64,000 nt of DNA, taken from the NCBI GenBank assembly GCA_943787265.1, contig CALSLT010000037.1, positions 1-64,000 of the forward strand, read 5' to 3'. Made by a program: the position numbers and the translations under genes. The notes beneath the pieces were generated by a model. That model had not been told where the DNA came from. It did no database searches and worked only from the letters and a program-made list of their open reading frames with translations. This stretch comes from an uncultured Planctomycetaceae bacterium (lineage in GTDB: Bacteria > Planctomycetota > Planctomycetia > Planctomycetales > Planctomycetaceae). How positions within the stretch are numbered: the first letter of the stretch is position 1; each line of letters opens with the position of its first letter. This document shows, piece by piece, positions 9,601-17,786 of the stretch.

Positions 9601-9774
9601 CAGATTCGACGCAGTTTGCGTCTCGCTAGCGCCGAGTTGAATAACCAGTCCGCCATGCACTCCGGCAACTTCTGCCATGTTGCGATTCTGAGCGTTTGCG
9701 TGGTTCCCCCAGATTGAGATCGCCATCGCCGCAACACAGGCTAATTGTGACGCAATAGATTTCTTCATGTTCAT
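6679..9774 (-). CDS. secreted PQQ-like beta-propeller protein with methyltransferase-like N-terminal part
   Basis: A 1031-residue exported protein. I start it at the ATG at 9774 (MNMKKSIASQLACVAAMAIS, a signal peptide ending near NHANA); the frame stays open further up without a better signal. Residues about 35-150 look like a class I methyltransferase remnant (LIHVLDPDASKVQSARERF, then AKELNRVLAPGGCVVITNEE). The rest is a pyrrolo-quinoline-quinone-type propeller: repeated blades of the form G.A.P..YDG.VY....G.L.ALDA.TGE..W, for example HELIAIDTSSGEVQWRF, VHALRADTGELVWRLRAAP and ELICIGE at the end. No PQQ ligand set could be confirmed. It is 44 bp downstream of the glycerol facilitator gene on the same strand. 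Possibly a periplasmic dehydrogenase-like or scaffold protein; the substrate is unknown. Confidence 0.82.
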   Translation of the reverse strand: MNMKKSIASQLACVAAMAISIWGNHANAQNRNMAEVAGVHGGLVIQLGASETQTASNLSLTGRYLIHVLDPDASKVQSARERFRKNGHYGLAWAEQARGQDRLPYAENLANLIIVQDYSVPAKELNRVLAPGGCVVITNEEVLKRSDLPAGWIATVSDVDSVLIAHKPWPRAMDVWSHPRHAADGNAVSQDTLVGPPDRVRWVAAATSEVEGMVTAGGRNFYGRILARDSFNGLRLWHRDLRTKGENNPNEFMLPKLDSKGARPVASDKLLFAVLKDRPVALHAATGEVAVELGDLVKPTTLIHAGDRVIAADAESVRAFAPASGKELWKVAAADSRNVITDGNVTTFIQGRLRRGDKAEIVAVDAQSGKVKWHRTDFTWLSRTTRTVLAKGQLVFEVSTFNDDDEGNGIHVVSAETGEHQWSKHYAPGMNHRRQARAMFLEDDLWILHGGKVNTADKTKRERVPVQISALDPFTGKTRVTYPAGLTHCFPPVATANFMFAGELDMTNLKTGETIANRITKANCSRENGWVPANGLVYTTPKHCTCWPMLRGFVAMAPASKKHSAAHLPPEKIEFIHEKGPAQFDPDAADPQKHDWPLYRHDRWRSSSSETPGPELLKTQWSVSLNPKAESVASLSGPILHDWKDNPVIKAPLSAPTIANGIAYVTRPNAHELIAIDTSSGEVQWRFTANGRLDTPPAIYRGLCLFGSATGWVHALRADTGELVWRLRAAPTDERIVAYGQVESPWPVPGAVLVMDDVAYFAAGRQPLADGGILVFAVNPATGDRHWVKRIDTVPQKGFYENSGLEFDPFDILHAEGDGVAMSRWILTPDGKDVSVDKWNAFAKLNTGAGEVWIPRGSWTYGARHQHRFGGEAPRRPLIAFRDDNVFSSLNGTTDVFRRDFDLDKGEEFDSKWITGWKAMQTIRADGKPYRTYRIAEGAKWTKDPFADPAVKKEEPKRGTQLHNQVHGMALASDDRLYVVHQDGRLKMLSTSDGYVLRNAQVPTPAWDGLAIAEKKLFLTTQTGELICIGE

Positions 9775-9818
9775 GGCAAGTCTCATCGATTGGGAATGCT
9801 TGATACAGCAGGCGGCGA

Positions 9819-10526
9819 TTATCCCACAGCAATAAAACATGCTGCTGCTACGGCGCCACCGATGATTGGGCCAAGAACTGGAATCCACGCGTAGCCCCAA
9901 TCACTATCTCGCTTATCGGAGATGGGAAGCAGGAAGTGCATCACGCGAGGGCCAAGATCTCGAGCTGGGTTAATTGCATAGCCGGTCGTGCCTCCAAGCG
10001 AAAGTCCGATCGCAAGGACGGTCAATGCAACAGGAAGAGCATCGAGTGATCCGAGGCCGCCTTCTGGCGACGTGATATGCAGGACGCAGTAGACCAGTAC
10101 GAAGGTGCCGATGATCTCGGAGATTAGATTGGACAACGGATTCCGAATCGCGGGCCCGGTGCAGAATACCGCCAACTTTGCATCCGCATTATCAGTTACT
10201 TCAAAATGGTCGCGATACGTCAGCCAGACCAGGAACGCTCCCGCGGCGGCGCCTGCAAACTGAGCCCCGAGATAACCAGCGATCTGCGTAAGCTCAAACT
10301 TTCCGGCACATGCCAGACCGATTGTCACAGCTGGATTCAAGTGGACGCCGCTGATATTTGCGAAACAGAACACACCAATAAATACGGCCATGGCCCAGCC
10401 AAACGTGATTACGATCCAGCCGCTGTTTTCGCCTTTTGTTTGTTTGAGAACAACGTTGGCGACCACGCCATCGCCCAACAACAGAAGCAGCATCGTGCCG
10501 ATGAATTCAGCGACGTAGGGTGACAT
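9819..10526 (-). CDS. glpF: MIP-family channel, glycerol facilitator type
   Basis: A 235-residue polytopic membrane protein with both aquaporin NPA boxes: HLNPAVT at residues 63-69 and INPARDLGPR at 185-194. The Asp directly after the second NPAR is the mark of glycerol-conducting channels (GlpF) rather than water-only aquaporins. Six membrane segments are visible, with the first half (GTMLLLLLGDGVV, FGWAMAVFIGVFCF) repeated in the second (EIIGTFVLVYCVLH, ALPVALTVLAIGLSLGG). It lies between a glycerophosphodiester phosphodiesterase (68 bp upstream) and the PQQ-like gene (44 bp downstream). It would let glycerol released by that enzyme cross the inner membrane. No glycerol kinase is in the window. 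Confidence 0.9.
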   Translation of the reverse strand: MSPYVAEFIGTMLLLLLGDGVVANVVLKQTKGENSGWIVITFGWAMAVFIGVFCFANISGVHLNPAVTIGLACAGKFELTQIAGYLGAQFAGAAAGAFLVWLTYRDHFEVTDNADAKLAVFCTGPAIRNPLSNLISEIIGTFVLVYCVLHITSPEGGLGSLDALPVALTVLAIGLSLGGTTGYAINPARDLGPRVMHFLLPISDKRDSDWGYAWIPVLGPIIGGAVAAACFIAVG

Positions 10527-10594
10527 CGAAATTCCTTTGCGATCTTTGTGAGTAGAACTATCAGATAGTCGTTTCGTGGCGATTCGGTTTCAGA

Positions 10595-11419
10595 TCAATC
10601 CGCCGAACTCTTTAGTCGAAGTGCGTCGCGGATGTATGCCGGTCGATCCGTCGTGATGGAATCAACCTTCAACTTCTGGAAGGTTCGTGCGGCATTGACA
10701 TCGTTGACCGTCCAGACGTGAAACTCGCGCCCGACTTCGCGTACGGCGTCCACAAAATCCTGATCAATCACGTTGAGATTTCCGTTGGTTCCAAGACCCG
10801 TGGCACTTGTCGTCTTTAACGCCTGCACCACTTCGTCACGAGTCGGCTTCCAACTGCGTTTGATAGAGCTTTGCTTGTAGCTGGTAAGCCAGCTTGCCTT
10901 GTACTCCGGCATCTCTCGGCGTGATCGAGTAACGACATCCTTCTGAAAGCAAATAATGACGATTTGCTTCGGCGCCAGCGACGACGCAGCGAGCTGCCTC
11001 TTCAAATGTGGAATGATTTCCGGCCCGCACTTTATCTCGACAAAAATGCGTTTGCCCTTAGGGACGGTTGCAAGCACTTCTTCGAGCACTGGGATCCGTT
11101 CGTTCGCAAAGCGAGGGTGCTTCCAACTTCCAACGTCCACGGCCCTCAGTTCTGCCAAAGTCGATTTGGCAATGGTTAGCGTTGTTTGTTTGGGAGCTAC
11201 TCGTTTGGTTGTTTTGTCATGGATGCAGACGATTTGTTCGTCCTTCGTCAGATAGAAATCGCCTTCAATGACGTCCGCATTCTGTTTCCAGGCAAGCCGA
11301 AATGCTGACAACGTATTCTCCGGAGCATCGAATGATGCACCACGGTGCGCGACGATCTCTTGGCCGTGTGCAGCTGCACAGAGAAGTGAGACGATGATGA
11401 TAGTGGCGAGACGTTGCAC
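10595..11419 (-). CDS. secreted glycerophosphodiester phosphodiesterase
   Basis: A 274-residue GDPD-family enzyme that splits glycerophosphodiesters into glycerol 3-phosphate and an alcohol. It has a signal peptide (MQRLATIIIVSLLCAAAHGQ) and the whole active-site pattern: HRG at 25-27, PENT at 33-36, EGD at 52-54 (metal ligands), HD at 67-68, then VEIK in the middle and TVNDVNAA plus TDRPAYI near the end. The signal peptide places it in the periplasm, like E. coli GlpQ, although its length is nearer to UgpQ. It is followed 68 bp later by the glycerol facilitator gene, and preceded 144 bp upstream by a metallophosphoesterase. Confidence 0.9.
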   Translation of the reverse strand: MQRLATIIIVSLLCAAAHGQEIVAHRGASFDAPENTLSAFRLAWKQNADVIEGDFYLTKDEQIVCIHDKTTKRVAPKQTTLTIAKSTLAELRAVDVGSWKHPRFANERIPVLEEVLATVPKGKRIFVEIKCGPEIIPHLKRQLAASSLAPKQIVIICFQKDVVTRSRREMPEYKASWLTSYKQSSIKRSWKPTRDEVVQALKTTSATGLGTNGNLNVIDQDFVDAVREVGREFHVWTVNDVNAARTFQKLKVDSITTDRPAYIRDALRLKSSAD

Positions 11420-11563
11420 AACGGTTGTCCTGACGGTTGTATTTTGGACTTCGTGACTGGCGAAACGTGAAGTGTCGGAGTCACCGTGTCGTATGAAATG
11501 CTGCCCAAAAATGGAATTAAGAAACGATCAGAGTCAAGGTTGTACTCGACTGCCTGTTTTTTC

Positions 11564-12355
11564 TCACTCGGTCGGGTCGGGGAGTCGAATCACTTGAGTT
11601 GTATAATCACTGTCGGCGAGATGAAAAATTCGGAAGCCTGGCGGCATGGTGTCGCAGACCATTTCATCCTCGCGGGGGCGAAACTGAACGCCGGTAGATG
11701 GCGTGGTCACGATTTCAACGCGATCGATCGTCACGGCAAATTCCTGATGAACGTGGCCGGCACTGATCGAGTGGACTTGCGGAAACGATCGCACAATGTC
11801 GAGCAAAGCATCGGCGTCCTGCAATCCAATTCGGTCAAGCCATGCAGACTCGACAGAAACCGGAGGATGGTGGACGAACAGAATCGTTGGCTGTGCGGCG
11901 TGTTTTGTCAGTTCGTCCGCCATCCATCGCAATTGTGACTCGCCGATTCGACCGAAGACCTCACCGTCAACGTGTGAGTCGAGGCCGATCAGTCGCCAGC
12001 CGGCGGATTCGACGGAGAAATTGATAAGCTCGCCGTCGGTCGGGACGAGATCGGGAAATACTTGGCGAATCAGTGCTCGGTCATCGTGGTTTCCAGGGAT
12101 CAGCCGACAACGCGGCAGCCAATCACCGAGTAATTCTCGCAGCACTTCATAAGATTCGAACCGTTCGTCATGGGTCAGGTCGCCAGTGATTAGAACGTAA
12201 TCAAAGTCTAAGGATTCTGTTTGACTGTGGGTTTTCGCAAGCTGCAGCACATCGATCAACGACTGACGCGTACACACGTCCCGTAGAACCGCGTTGGGAT
12301 CAGCCATCAGATGCAGGTCAGTCAGTTGCAGGATATCAGCAGTCATGCGAGTCAT
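11564..12355 (-). CDS. class III metallophosphoesterase (CpdA/GpdQ-like)
   Basis: A 263-residue calcineurin-like phosphoesterase of the cyclic-nucleotide phosphodiesterase class. The dinuclear metal-site signatures are all visible: LTDLHL (D13, H15), ITGDLTHDE, PGNHDDR, FVHHPPV and SAGHVHQEF. CpdA degrades cAMP, while the close relative GpdQ cleaves glycerophosphodiesters. Because the next genes are a GDPD enzyme and a glycerol facilitator, a GpdQ-like role is worth considering. There is no signal peptide, so it is cytoplasmic. Starts at 12355 and 12346 (MTADILQL) are both possible; neither has a strong ribosome site. Confidence 0.82.
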   Translation of the reverse strand: MTRMTADILQLTDLHLMADPNAVLRDVCTRQSLIDVLQLAKTHSQTESLDFDYVLITGDLTHDERFESYEVLRELLGDWLPRCRLIPGNHDDRALIRQVFPDLVPTDGELINFSVESAGWRLIGLDSHVDGEVFGRIGESQLRWMADELTKHAAQPTILFVHHPPVSVESAWLDRIGLQDADALLDIVRSFPQVHSISAGHVHQEFAVTIDRVEIVTTPSTGVQFRPREDEMVCDTMPPGFRIFHLADSDYTTQVIRLPDPTE

Positions 12356-12680
12356 CTTGTGATCGTGCTCTCTTTTTAAGAGGACTTTGATTTTCGCCGT
12401 GAGTGAGACCGGACTACGGGCGCTTGCGGTGTGGTTATCTTATTCGACAGCGTCACAGTGAGCACACTGTTCTCAACCTGTACGGCGAGCGTCGGGCTCG
12501 ACATGTCGGCGAGGGGGGACTGGTATGTCGCGACAACGTGTACGCGTCTCGCAGATTACTCGGCGGCGACTTGCCGCAGCGATTGCCCCTGCATACGTTT
12601 CAGGCCTGAGCGAAAGCCGTAATCCGATTGCCGGTCGGCTTTTGGCAGTGTCAATCATTCTGTTCTCAGAGAGTTAGTCG
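12356..12680. other. divergent intergenic region, promoters expected
   Basis: These 325 bp separate the minus-strand metallophosphoesterase from the plus-strand dehydrogenase gene, so both promoters should lie here. Short open frames occur but have no start signal, no composition bias and no recognisable product. I see no RNA gene or repeat. Confidence 0.45.
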
Positions 12681-13838
12681 ATGCGATTTTCTTCACTGCT
12701 CCCTGCTGTCCTTATTGGTGTGAATCTTCTGGGCGGTGCTCCGTCAGCGTCTGCGCAGACGCCGGATGCTCAGGCCAAATCGGCATCAGGTCCGGATTGG
12801 ATCTGGCTGGGTACTCGACGCTCTTCTAGTTCAGAGGCTGAATTCAGAAAGAGCTTCGATCTGAGTGAGCGGTTTTCAGAAGCCCATCTGCAGGTGGCGG
12901 CCGATTTTACAGACTGTGAGATCACTCTGAATGGAACGCGGATAACTCGCCTTGATGACTACGGCCCTCGGTTGAATCTTGAAGTGACAAATCAACTTTT
13001 GCGTGGTCGGAATGTGATTCAGCTTCATTGTCGGTTGTCGGATGGTCCGTCCGCCATTGCAGCGACACTCACAGTGGCCGGTGCTCAAGTCACGAAGACC
13101 GTGCTTCGGACAGATTCTTCGTGGCAATGTCGACAGGCAGAAACGGCGTTGGATACCTCAAACAATTCAGTCGGCAGAACGTGGACGGCAGCGATCAGTC
13201 TGGGAGCGGTTGCGCCGAGATTCTGGAACGTCGCAGGCACTAAAGCTCGTATCACCGCATTTGACGACTACACGCAATGGAAGCAGGCGAGCAATGGTGA
13301 TGAGGAAGAAGACGTGGAGCGGTTTATGACTCTGCCCGGATTCTCGATTGATCGAATCCGTCGTGCAGCGTCGGACGAAGGATCGTGGGTTAGCATGGCA
13401 TTCGATCCACAGGGACGCATCACAGTGGCACGCGAGGACAAAGGTCTGCTCCGTCTGACTCTGGCAGAGCAGGGGGCCGAGGTGCTCAAGGTCGAAACGA
13501 TCAACGACACGCTGCTGGAATGTCGAGGGCTGCTTTATGCCTATGACTCGCTATACGCCAACGCAAATAACTCGAAAGGCATGTACCGATTACGCGACAC
13601 CAGCGGCGATGATTGGTTTGATGAAGTGACACTGCTGCGTGAATTCCCCGGGACCGTTGGACACGGACGCAATGACTTGGCGTTGGGACCGGACGGGCTG
13701 ATCTACAGCATCCACGGGGATGCGGTTGTCGTACCAGCGGACAACATTGTCGATCGGACTTCGCCCTTGCGGGACACACGGCGCGGCAAGCCAGAACGTG
13801 AAGGGCACCTGATCCGTACTAACCAGGATGGCTGGTAA
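12681..13838 (+). pseudogene. PVC-type membrane-bound dehydrogenase/cytochrome c, N-terminal half (interrupted gene)
   Basis: The first 385 codons of a planctomycete/verrucomicrobial-type dehydrogenase. It starts with a signal peptide (MRFSSLLPAVLIGVNLLGGA..SASA), then a jelly-roll-like region (residues about 35-155), then the start of the membrane-bound dehydrogenase propeller (MAFDPQGRITVAREDKGLL, NDLALGPDGLIYSIHGDA, EGHLIRTNQDGW). It stops at a TAA at 13836 that belongs to inserted sequence. The remainder of the same protein resumes at 14342 in another frame. Joining 13835 directly to 14345 gives an in-frame continuation QDGW-ELLAAGLRNPFGIDF, which is what the family has at this point. As it stands the gene encodes no complete protein. 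Confidence 0.85.
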
Positions 13839-14341
13839 AGCTTTGCGGCGTTCGCATGACCGGAAAAAAAGTCTCGGACCGTTGTTTCTTGTGAGCGCCT
13901 GGTCCGTGCAGCGAGGAATCAGTCTGGGACAGTTGGCGACCGAGGAGAAATCCAACGAAATCACGGCGATTCCCGAGCTGATTGATCAAATCGAGCTGAA
14001 CAACGCGATCGTGACCATCGATGCGGCGGGCTGCCAGAAGAACATTGCCGCAAAGATTGTTGACAAAGGTGGAGACTACCTGCTGGCTCTGAAAGGAAAC
14101 CAGGGCACGCTGTATCAGGGGGCGATGGACTGGGTGATCGAGCAAATGGAAAACGACTTTTCCACAACCACCGTTGAGCGGTATGTAGAAACGACGAAAG
14201 GTCACGGTCGCGAAGACACGGTGGAGTACTTCCATCTGCCCGTCCCAAAGACGCTGCCTGGTGCGTCACTGTGGAAGGAGTTGAAGACGATTGGCGTGGC
14301 CGTTCGAACGAGTCTACAAGGCGGAAAAGAAACCAACACAC
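13828..14341 (+). mobile_element. internal fragment of an ISAs1-family transposase
   Basis: The reading frame 13828-14341 encodes about 170 residues of the middle of an ISAs1/H-repeat type DDE transposase: GKALRRSHDRKK, then LGQLATEEKSNEITAIPELI, IVTIDAAGCQKNIAAKIVDK, GGDYLLALKGNQGTLYQ and KGHGREDTVEYFHL. The second catalytic Asp (TIDA) is present; the conserved residue before GKALR is Ala where the family has Asp, so the first catalytic Asp is lost at the junction. Neither the N-terminal nor the C-terminal third of the transposase is present and I find no terminal inverted repeats. The fragment sits between two copies of CTGG (13832-13835 and 14341-14344). Inactive. It may be a microhomology-mediated insertion or an assembly chimera. 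Confidence 0.85.
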
Positions 14342-16207
14342 TGGGAGCTTCTCGCTGCCGGATTGCGTAACCCGTTCGGTATTGATTTCAACGCTGACGG
14401 CGAGTTGTTTACGTACGATGCGGATGCTGAATTCGATATGGGGGCACCGTGGTATCGACCGACGAGGCTGGACCATCTGGTTTCCGGAGCAGACTTCGGC
14501 TGGAGGGGACTCACCAAAAGTTGGCCACCTTACCGACTCGATCATCCCGACAACGCGCTGCCAGTTGTGGACATAGGCAAAGGTTCGCCGACCGCCGTGA
14601 AGTCGGGAACTAAGAGCTCTTTTCCACCTGCCTATAAAAAGGCGATGTTCGTGCTCGACTGGGCTTACGGCCGGATCGTCGCCTGCCACCTGTACCCTCG
14701 TGGAGCCGGTTATGTGTGCCGCCCTGAGACGTTCCTTAAAGGGCGACCGCTGAACGTGACGGACCTGGACTTCGGACCGGACGGAAGTATGTACGTCATC
14801 ACGGGCGGTCGCAAAACACAATCTGTGCTCTACCGAATTCGTTACACCGGAACACAGCCATCAGCTTCCGAAGTCACTTTACAGGAGACTGCTCGCCGAG
14901 AGTTTTCCCTGAAGCAACGACTCAAGCGGCAGAAGCTGGAGCATCTTCACGATGGCTCAACGCAGGCTGCCGATGCAGTGGCGACGGCATGGACCAGCAT
15001 CGGGAGTGACGATCCGAGTATTCGACAAGCTGCTCGGGTCGCCGTTGAGCATCAGCCTGTTGATGCATGGCGAAAGATTGCCTTAAAAGAATCAGATGCT
15101 GGGCGGCAGATCGTGGGGCTGCTCGCCTTGTCTCGAAACGGGAATGCAGGTGATCGATCGCTGATTCTGCGGAGGCTGAATGCTCTGTCCGTGGATGAGC
15201 TGTCCGCATTCAATCAGTTGTCGATCCTGCAGACTTACTCGCTTTGTCTGACGGACAATCGAACGTTGGATACGCCACTTGTTAAGCGAACTCGGCAACG
15301 ACTGGCGAAATGGTTTAGCCTGGAAATGGAACGAGCCTCTCAGGCACCGACGGGCTCCGGGCCTGGCGTGACTCGTAAATTGGCGCATCTTGTGGTTCAG
15401 GCAGGGAGTGCTGAGTCGTGCCCAAGAGTTGTAGACGTACTGTCTCGATCGAAGACGCACGAGGAACGGATCGACTATCTGTTTATGCTACGAGACGTTC
15501 GCAATGGTTGGACAATCGAAAATCGCCGTCTCTACTTTGAAATGCTGCGCGACGTCGAGCAGACGGTCGTGGGCGGCGACGGAATGCCCGGATTCTTGAA
15601 ACAGATTCGTCAAGAGGCGGTAAAGACTCTCACAGAGTCGGAGCGAAAAGAACTGGCGGATGTCATCGAATCATCCAGTCAATCGCAGCTGTCTGCGCCG
15701 AGTACTCGCCCATTCGTTCGCGAATGGAAGATCGAAGACATTGATGAAATTCTTGCAGCGAATGGCTCGACACCGAGTTCACAACGCGGGCAAAAATTGT
15801 TCAACGCTGCCTCGTGTAGTCGGTGTCATCGTAGCGGTCGGCTCGGACACTTTGTGGGACCTGACCTGACATCGGTGGCTCGGCGATTTAGTCCGCGAGA
15901 CATCCTGGCATCGATGCTGAATCCGTCACTGGTCGTTGCTGAGAAGTACCGCAACGTCCAGATAGTGACGACAGACGGTCGCACGATCATTGGACGCCCC
16001 GTCAGTGGCGGCGACTACCGTTCGCCAGTCATTCGAATTGCGACTGATCCGCTGAAGCCAACGCAGATTGTCGAGATTTCAAAGATCGACATTGATGTCC
16101 ATCGCGATTCCTCGCTTTCGCCCATGCCGGCAGGTTTGCTGAATACATTGACGAAGTTGGAGATTCGTGACCTGATTGCGTTCCTCGAAGCCTCAGCTTC
16201 GCGATGA
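14342..16207 (+). pseudogene. PVC-type membrane-bound dehydrogenase/cytochrome c, C-terminal half
   Basis: The rest of the interrupted dehydrogenase: about 620 residues from WELLAAGLRNPFGIDFNADG through SGADFGWRGLTKSWPPY, VLDWAYGRIVACHLYP and VTDLDFGPDGSMYVITGGRK (end of the propeller), then a helical HEAT-like part (about residues 200-480). The last part is a single-heme cytochrome c domain with the CSRCH motif (ASCSRCHRSGRLGHFVGPDL) and the PVC-type extension (LASMLNPSLVVAEKYRNVQI). The frame stays open 17 codons upstream of 14342 into transposase sequence with a TTG at 14291, but that is not a true start. In this family the propeller is thought to oxidise a sugar or alcohol and pass electrons to the heme; the substrate is unknown. 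Confidence 0.85.
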
Positions 16208-16303
16208 CGAGGTCGGAGATTGAACACTCGGGACACAGACGCAACACTGGCGGAAACAAAACTCGTGCTGAAGCAGGCACATTCACCGGTACGGAAAATT
16301 GTC

Positions 16304-17617
16304 ATGCGATTTCTACTCATCATGGTTTCCGCGGCATTGTTTCCGCCTTTACACGCGAAGGCTGACTGGCCTCAGTTTCGAGGGCCGGGCGGTCATGGGA
16401 TAGCCCATGAGTCAAAGATCCCATTGCAGTGGAGCGGTGCCGACCATGTTCGATGGGTCGCGGATGTGCCTGGGACTGGATGGTCGTCGCCGGTCGTGCA
16501 GGGAGACCGAGTCTGGCTGACGACAGCGATCGAAACGAAACCAACACCCGAGCAGATCGAGGCTCAGTTTAAGGAGTCGCAGCTCGATCGCGAAAAGTTT
16601 ACTCGTCGACAGGTTGCGGGTAGCGTTTCTTTGAGAGTGTTGTCGCTCAGTCGGAAATCAGGGGAAGTCGTCCTCGATACAGAGCTGGCATTCGTTGAAA
16701 ACCCGGAAGCGATTCACGTCGGGAACAGCTATGCGTCGCCGACGCCGTTTATCGAGGGCGATCGCCTGTACGTGCACTTCGGAGTTTATGGGACCTTCTG
16801 CCTGGATCGAGATACGCATCGCGTGATCTGGCGACGTTCGATTCCGGTCTTCTACAGCGTGGGAGTCGGCAGTTCGCCCGTGCTCTGCAATAATCATGTG
16901 GTTCTGGTCTGCGATGGTATCGACAAACAATTCGTCATCGCTCTGGACAAAGACACCGGAGAAACCGCGTGGAAGACGCCCCGTCCGCCGTTCCGTGCGG
17001 AAGATGGTCAATATCGAAAAGCGTATTCGACGCCGCTGTTCGTCTCGTACGGTGGCCGCGATCAGCTCGTCATCCCCGGTGCTCAATGGGTTGTCTCATA
17101 CGATCCTGCTACGGGTGACGAGATTTGGCGAGTCGATCATGGCGCGGGATTCTCGAACGTTCCTCGGCCCGTCTATCACGATGGCGTCGTGTTTGTCTGC
17201 ACGGGGTACGGAGCACCGCAATTGTGGGCCATCAGGGTTGACGGCACTGGTGACGTGACGAACTCTCACGTGAAGTGGAAAGAGAAAAGTCAGATACCTA
17301 AAAATCCGTCGCCACTACTGGTTGAAGGTCTCCTGTTTGTGATCAACGACAACGGAGTCATGACGTGCATGGACTCCGACACGGGAAAGACTCAGTGGCG
17401 AAAACGAATTCCGGGGAATCATTCCGCATCGCCGGTATTTGCGAATGGCCACGTCTTCCTCTTCAGTCATGAAGGTACGGTCACTGCGATCAAAGCATCC
17501 GCCGAACCGTCCGACCTGTTGGAATCAAAGATCGACGACCAGCTCATGGCCTCGCCAGCGATCCTCTCCGATTCGGTGCTGCTGCGAACCCGTCACAAGC
17601 TGTACTGCATCGAGTAA
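16304..17617 (+). CDS. secreted PQQ-like beta-propeller protein
   Basis: A 437-residue exported propeller. The ATG at 16304 is preferred because it starts a signal peptide (MRFLLIMVSAALFPPLHAKA) directly before ADWPQFRGPGGHG, the standard opening of planctomycete 'outer membrane protein assembly factor BamB-like/PQQ' proteins. An upstream TTG at 16220 is less likely. Blades recur as VIALDKDTGETAWKTP, VVSYDPATGDEIWRVD, MTCMDSDTGKTQWRKR and TVTAIKASAE. It begins 97 bp after the interrupted dehydrogenase gene on the same strand, a common pairing in planctomycetes. Cofactor binding cannot be confirmed from sequence; the role is unknown, probably periplasmic. Confidence 0.82.
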   Translation: MRFLLIMVSAALFPPLHAKADWPQFRGPGGHGIAHESKIPLQWSGADHVRWVADVPGTGWSSPVVQGDRVWLTTAIETKPTPEQIEAQFKESQLDREKFTRRQVAGSVSLRVLSLSRKSGEVVLDTELAFVENPEAIHVGNSYASPTPFIEGDRLYVHFGVYGTFCLDRDTHRVIWRRSIPVFYSVGVGSSPVLCNNHVVLVCDGIDKQFVIALDKDTGETAWKTPRPPFRAEDGQYRKAYSTPLFVSYGGRDQLVIPGAQWVVSYDPATGDEIWRVDHGAGFSNVPRPVYHDGVVFVCTGYGAPQLWAIRVDGTGDVTNSHVKWKEKSQIPKNPSPLLVEGLLFVINDNGVMTCMDSDTGKTQWRKRIPGNHSASPVFANGHVFLFSHEGTVTAIKASAEPSDLLESKIDDQLMASPAILSDSVLLRTRHKLYCIE

Positions 17618-17786
17618 AGCCGCCTTACGACGATCGCAGGTTGTGGCAGACGTTCACCTCGTCGACGGCAATTCCGTTGGAGTCGGTCCTGGGAACGTCG
17701 CTTCTGGAAGTATGAGCGACCGAGCAGTAGCCTGTGTCGGCACATAGACCTATCGACCGACTTTTCAGTTCACGACGGAGTTTGAA

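Noticed and set aside
14291..14341. TTG at 14291 as true start of the downstream dehydrogenase part
   Set aside because: The first 17 codons are transposase sequence in another frame; the conserved protein begins at the TGG at 14342.
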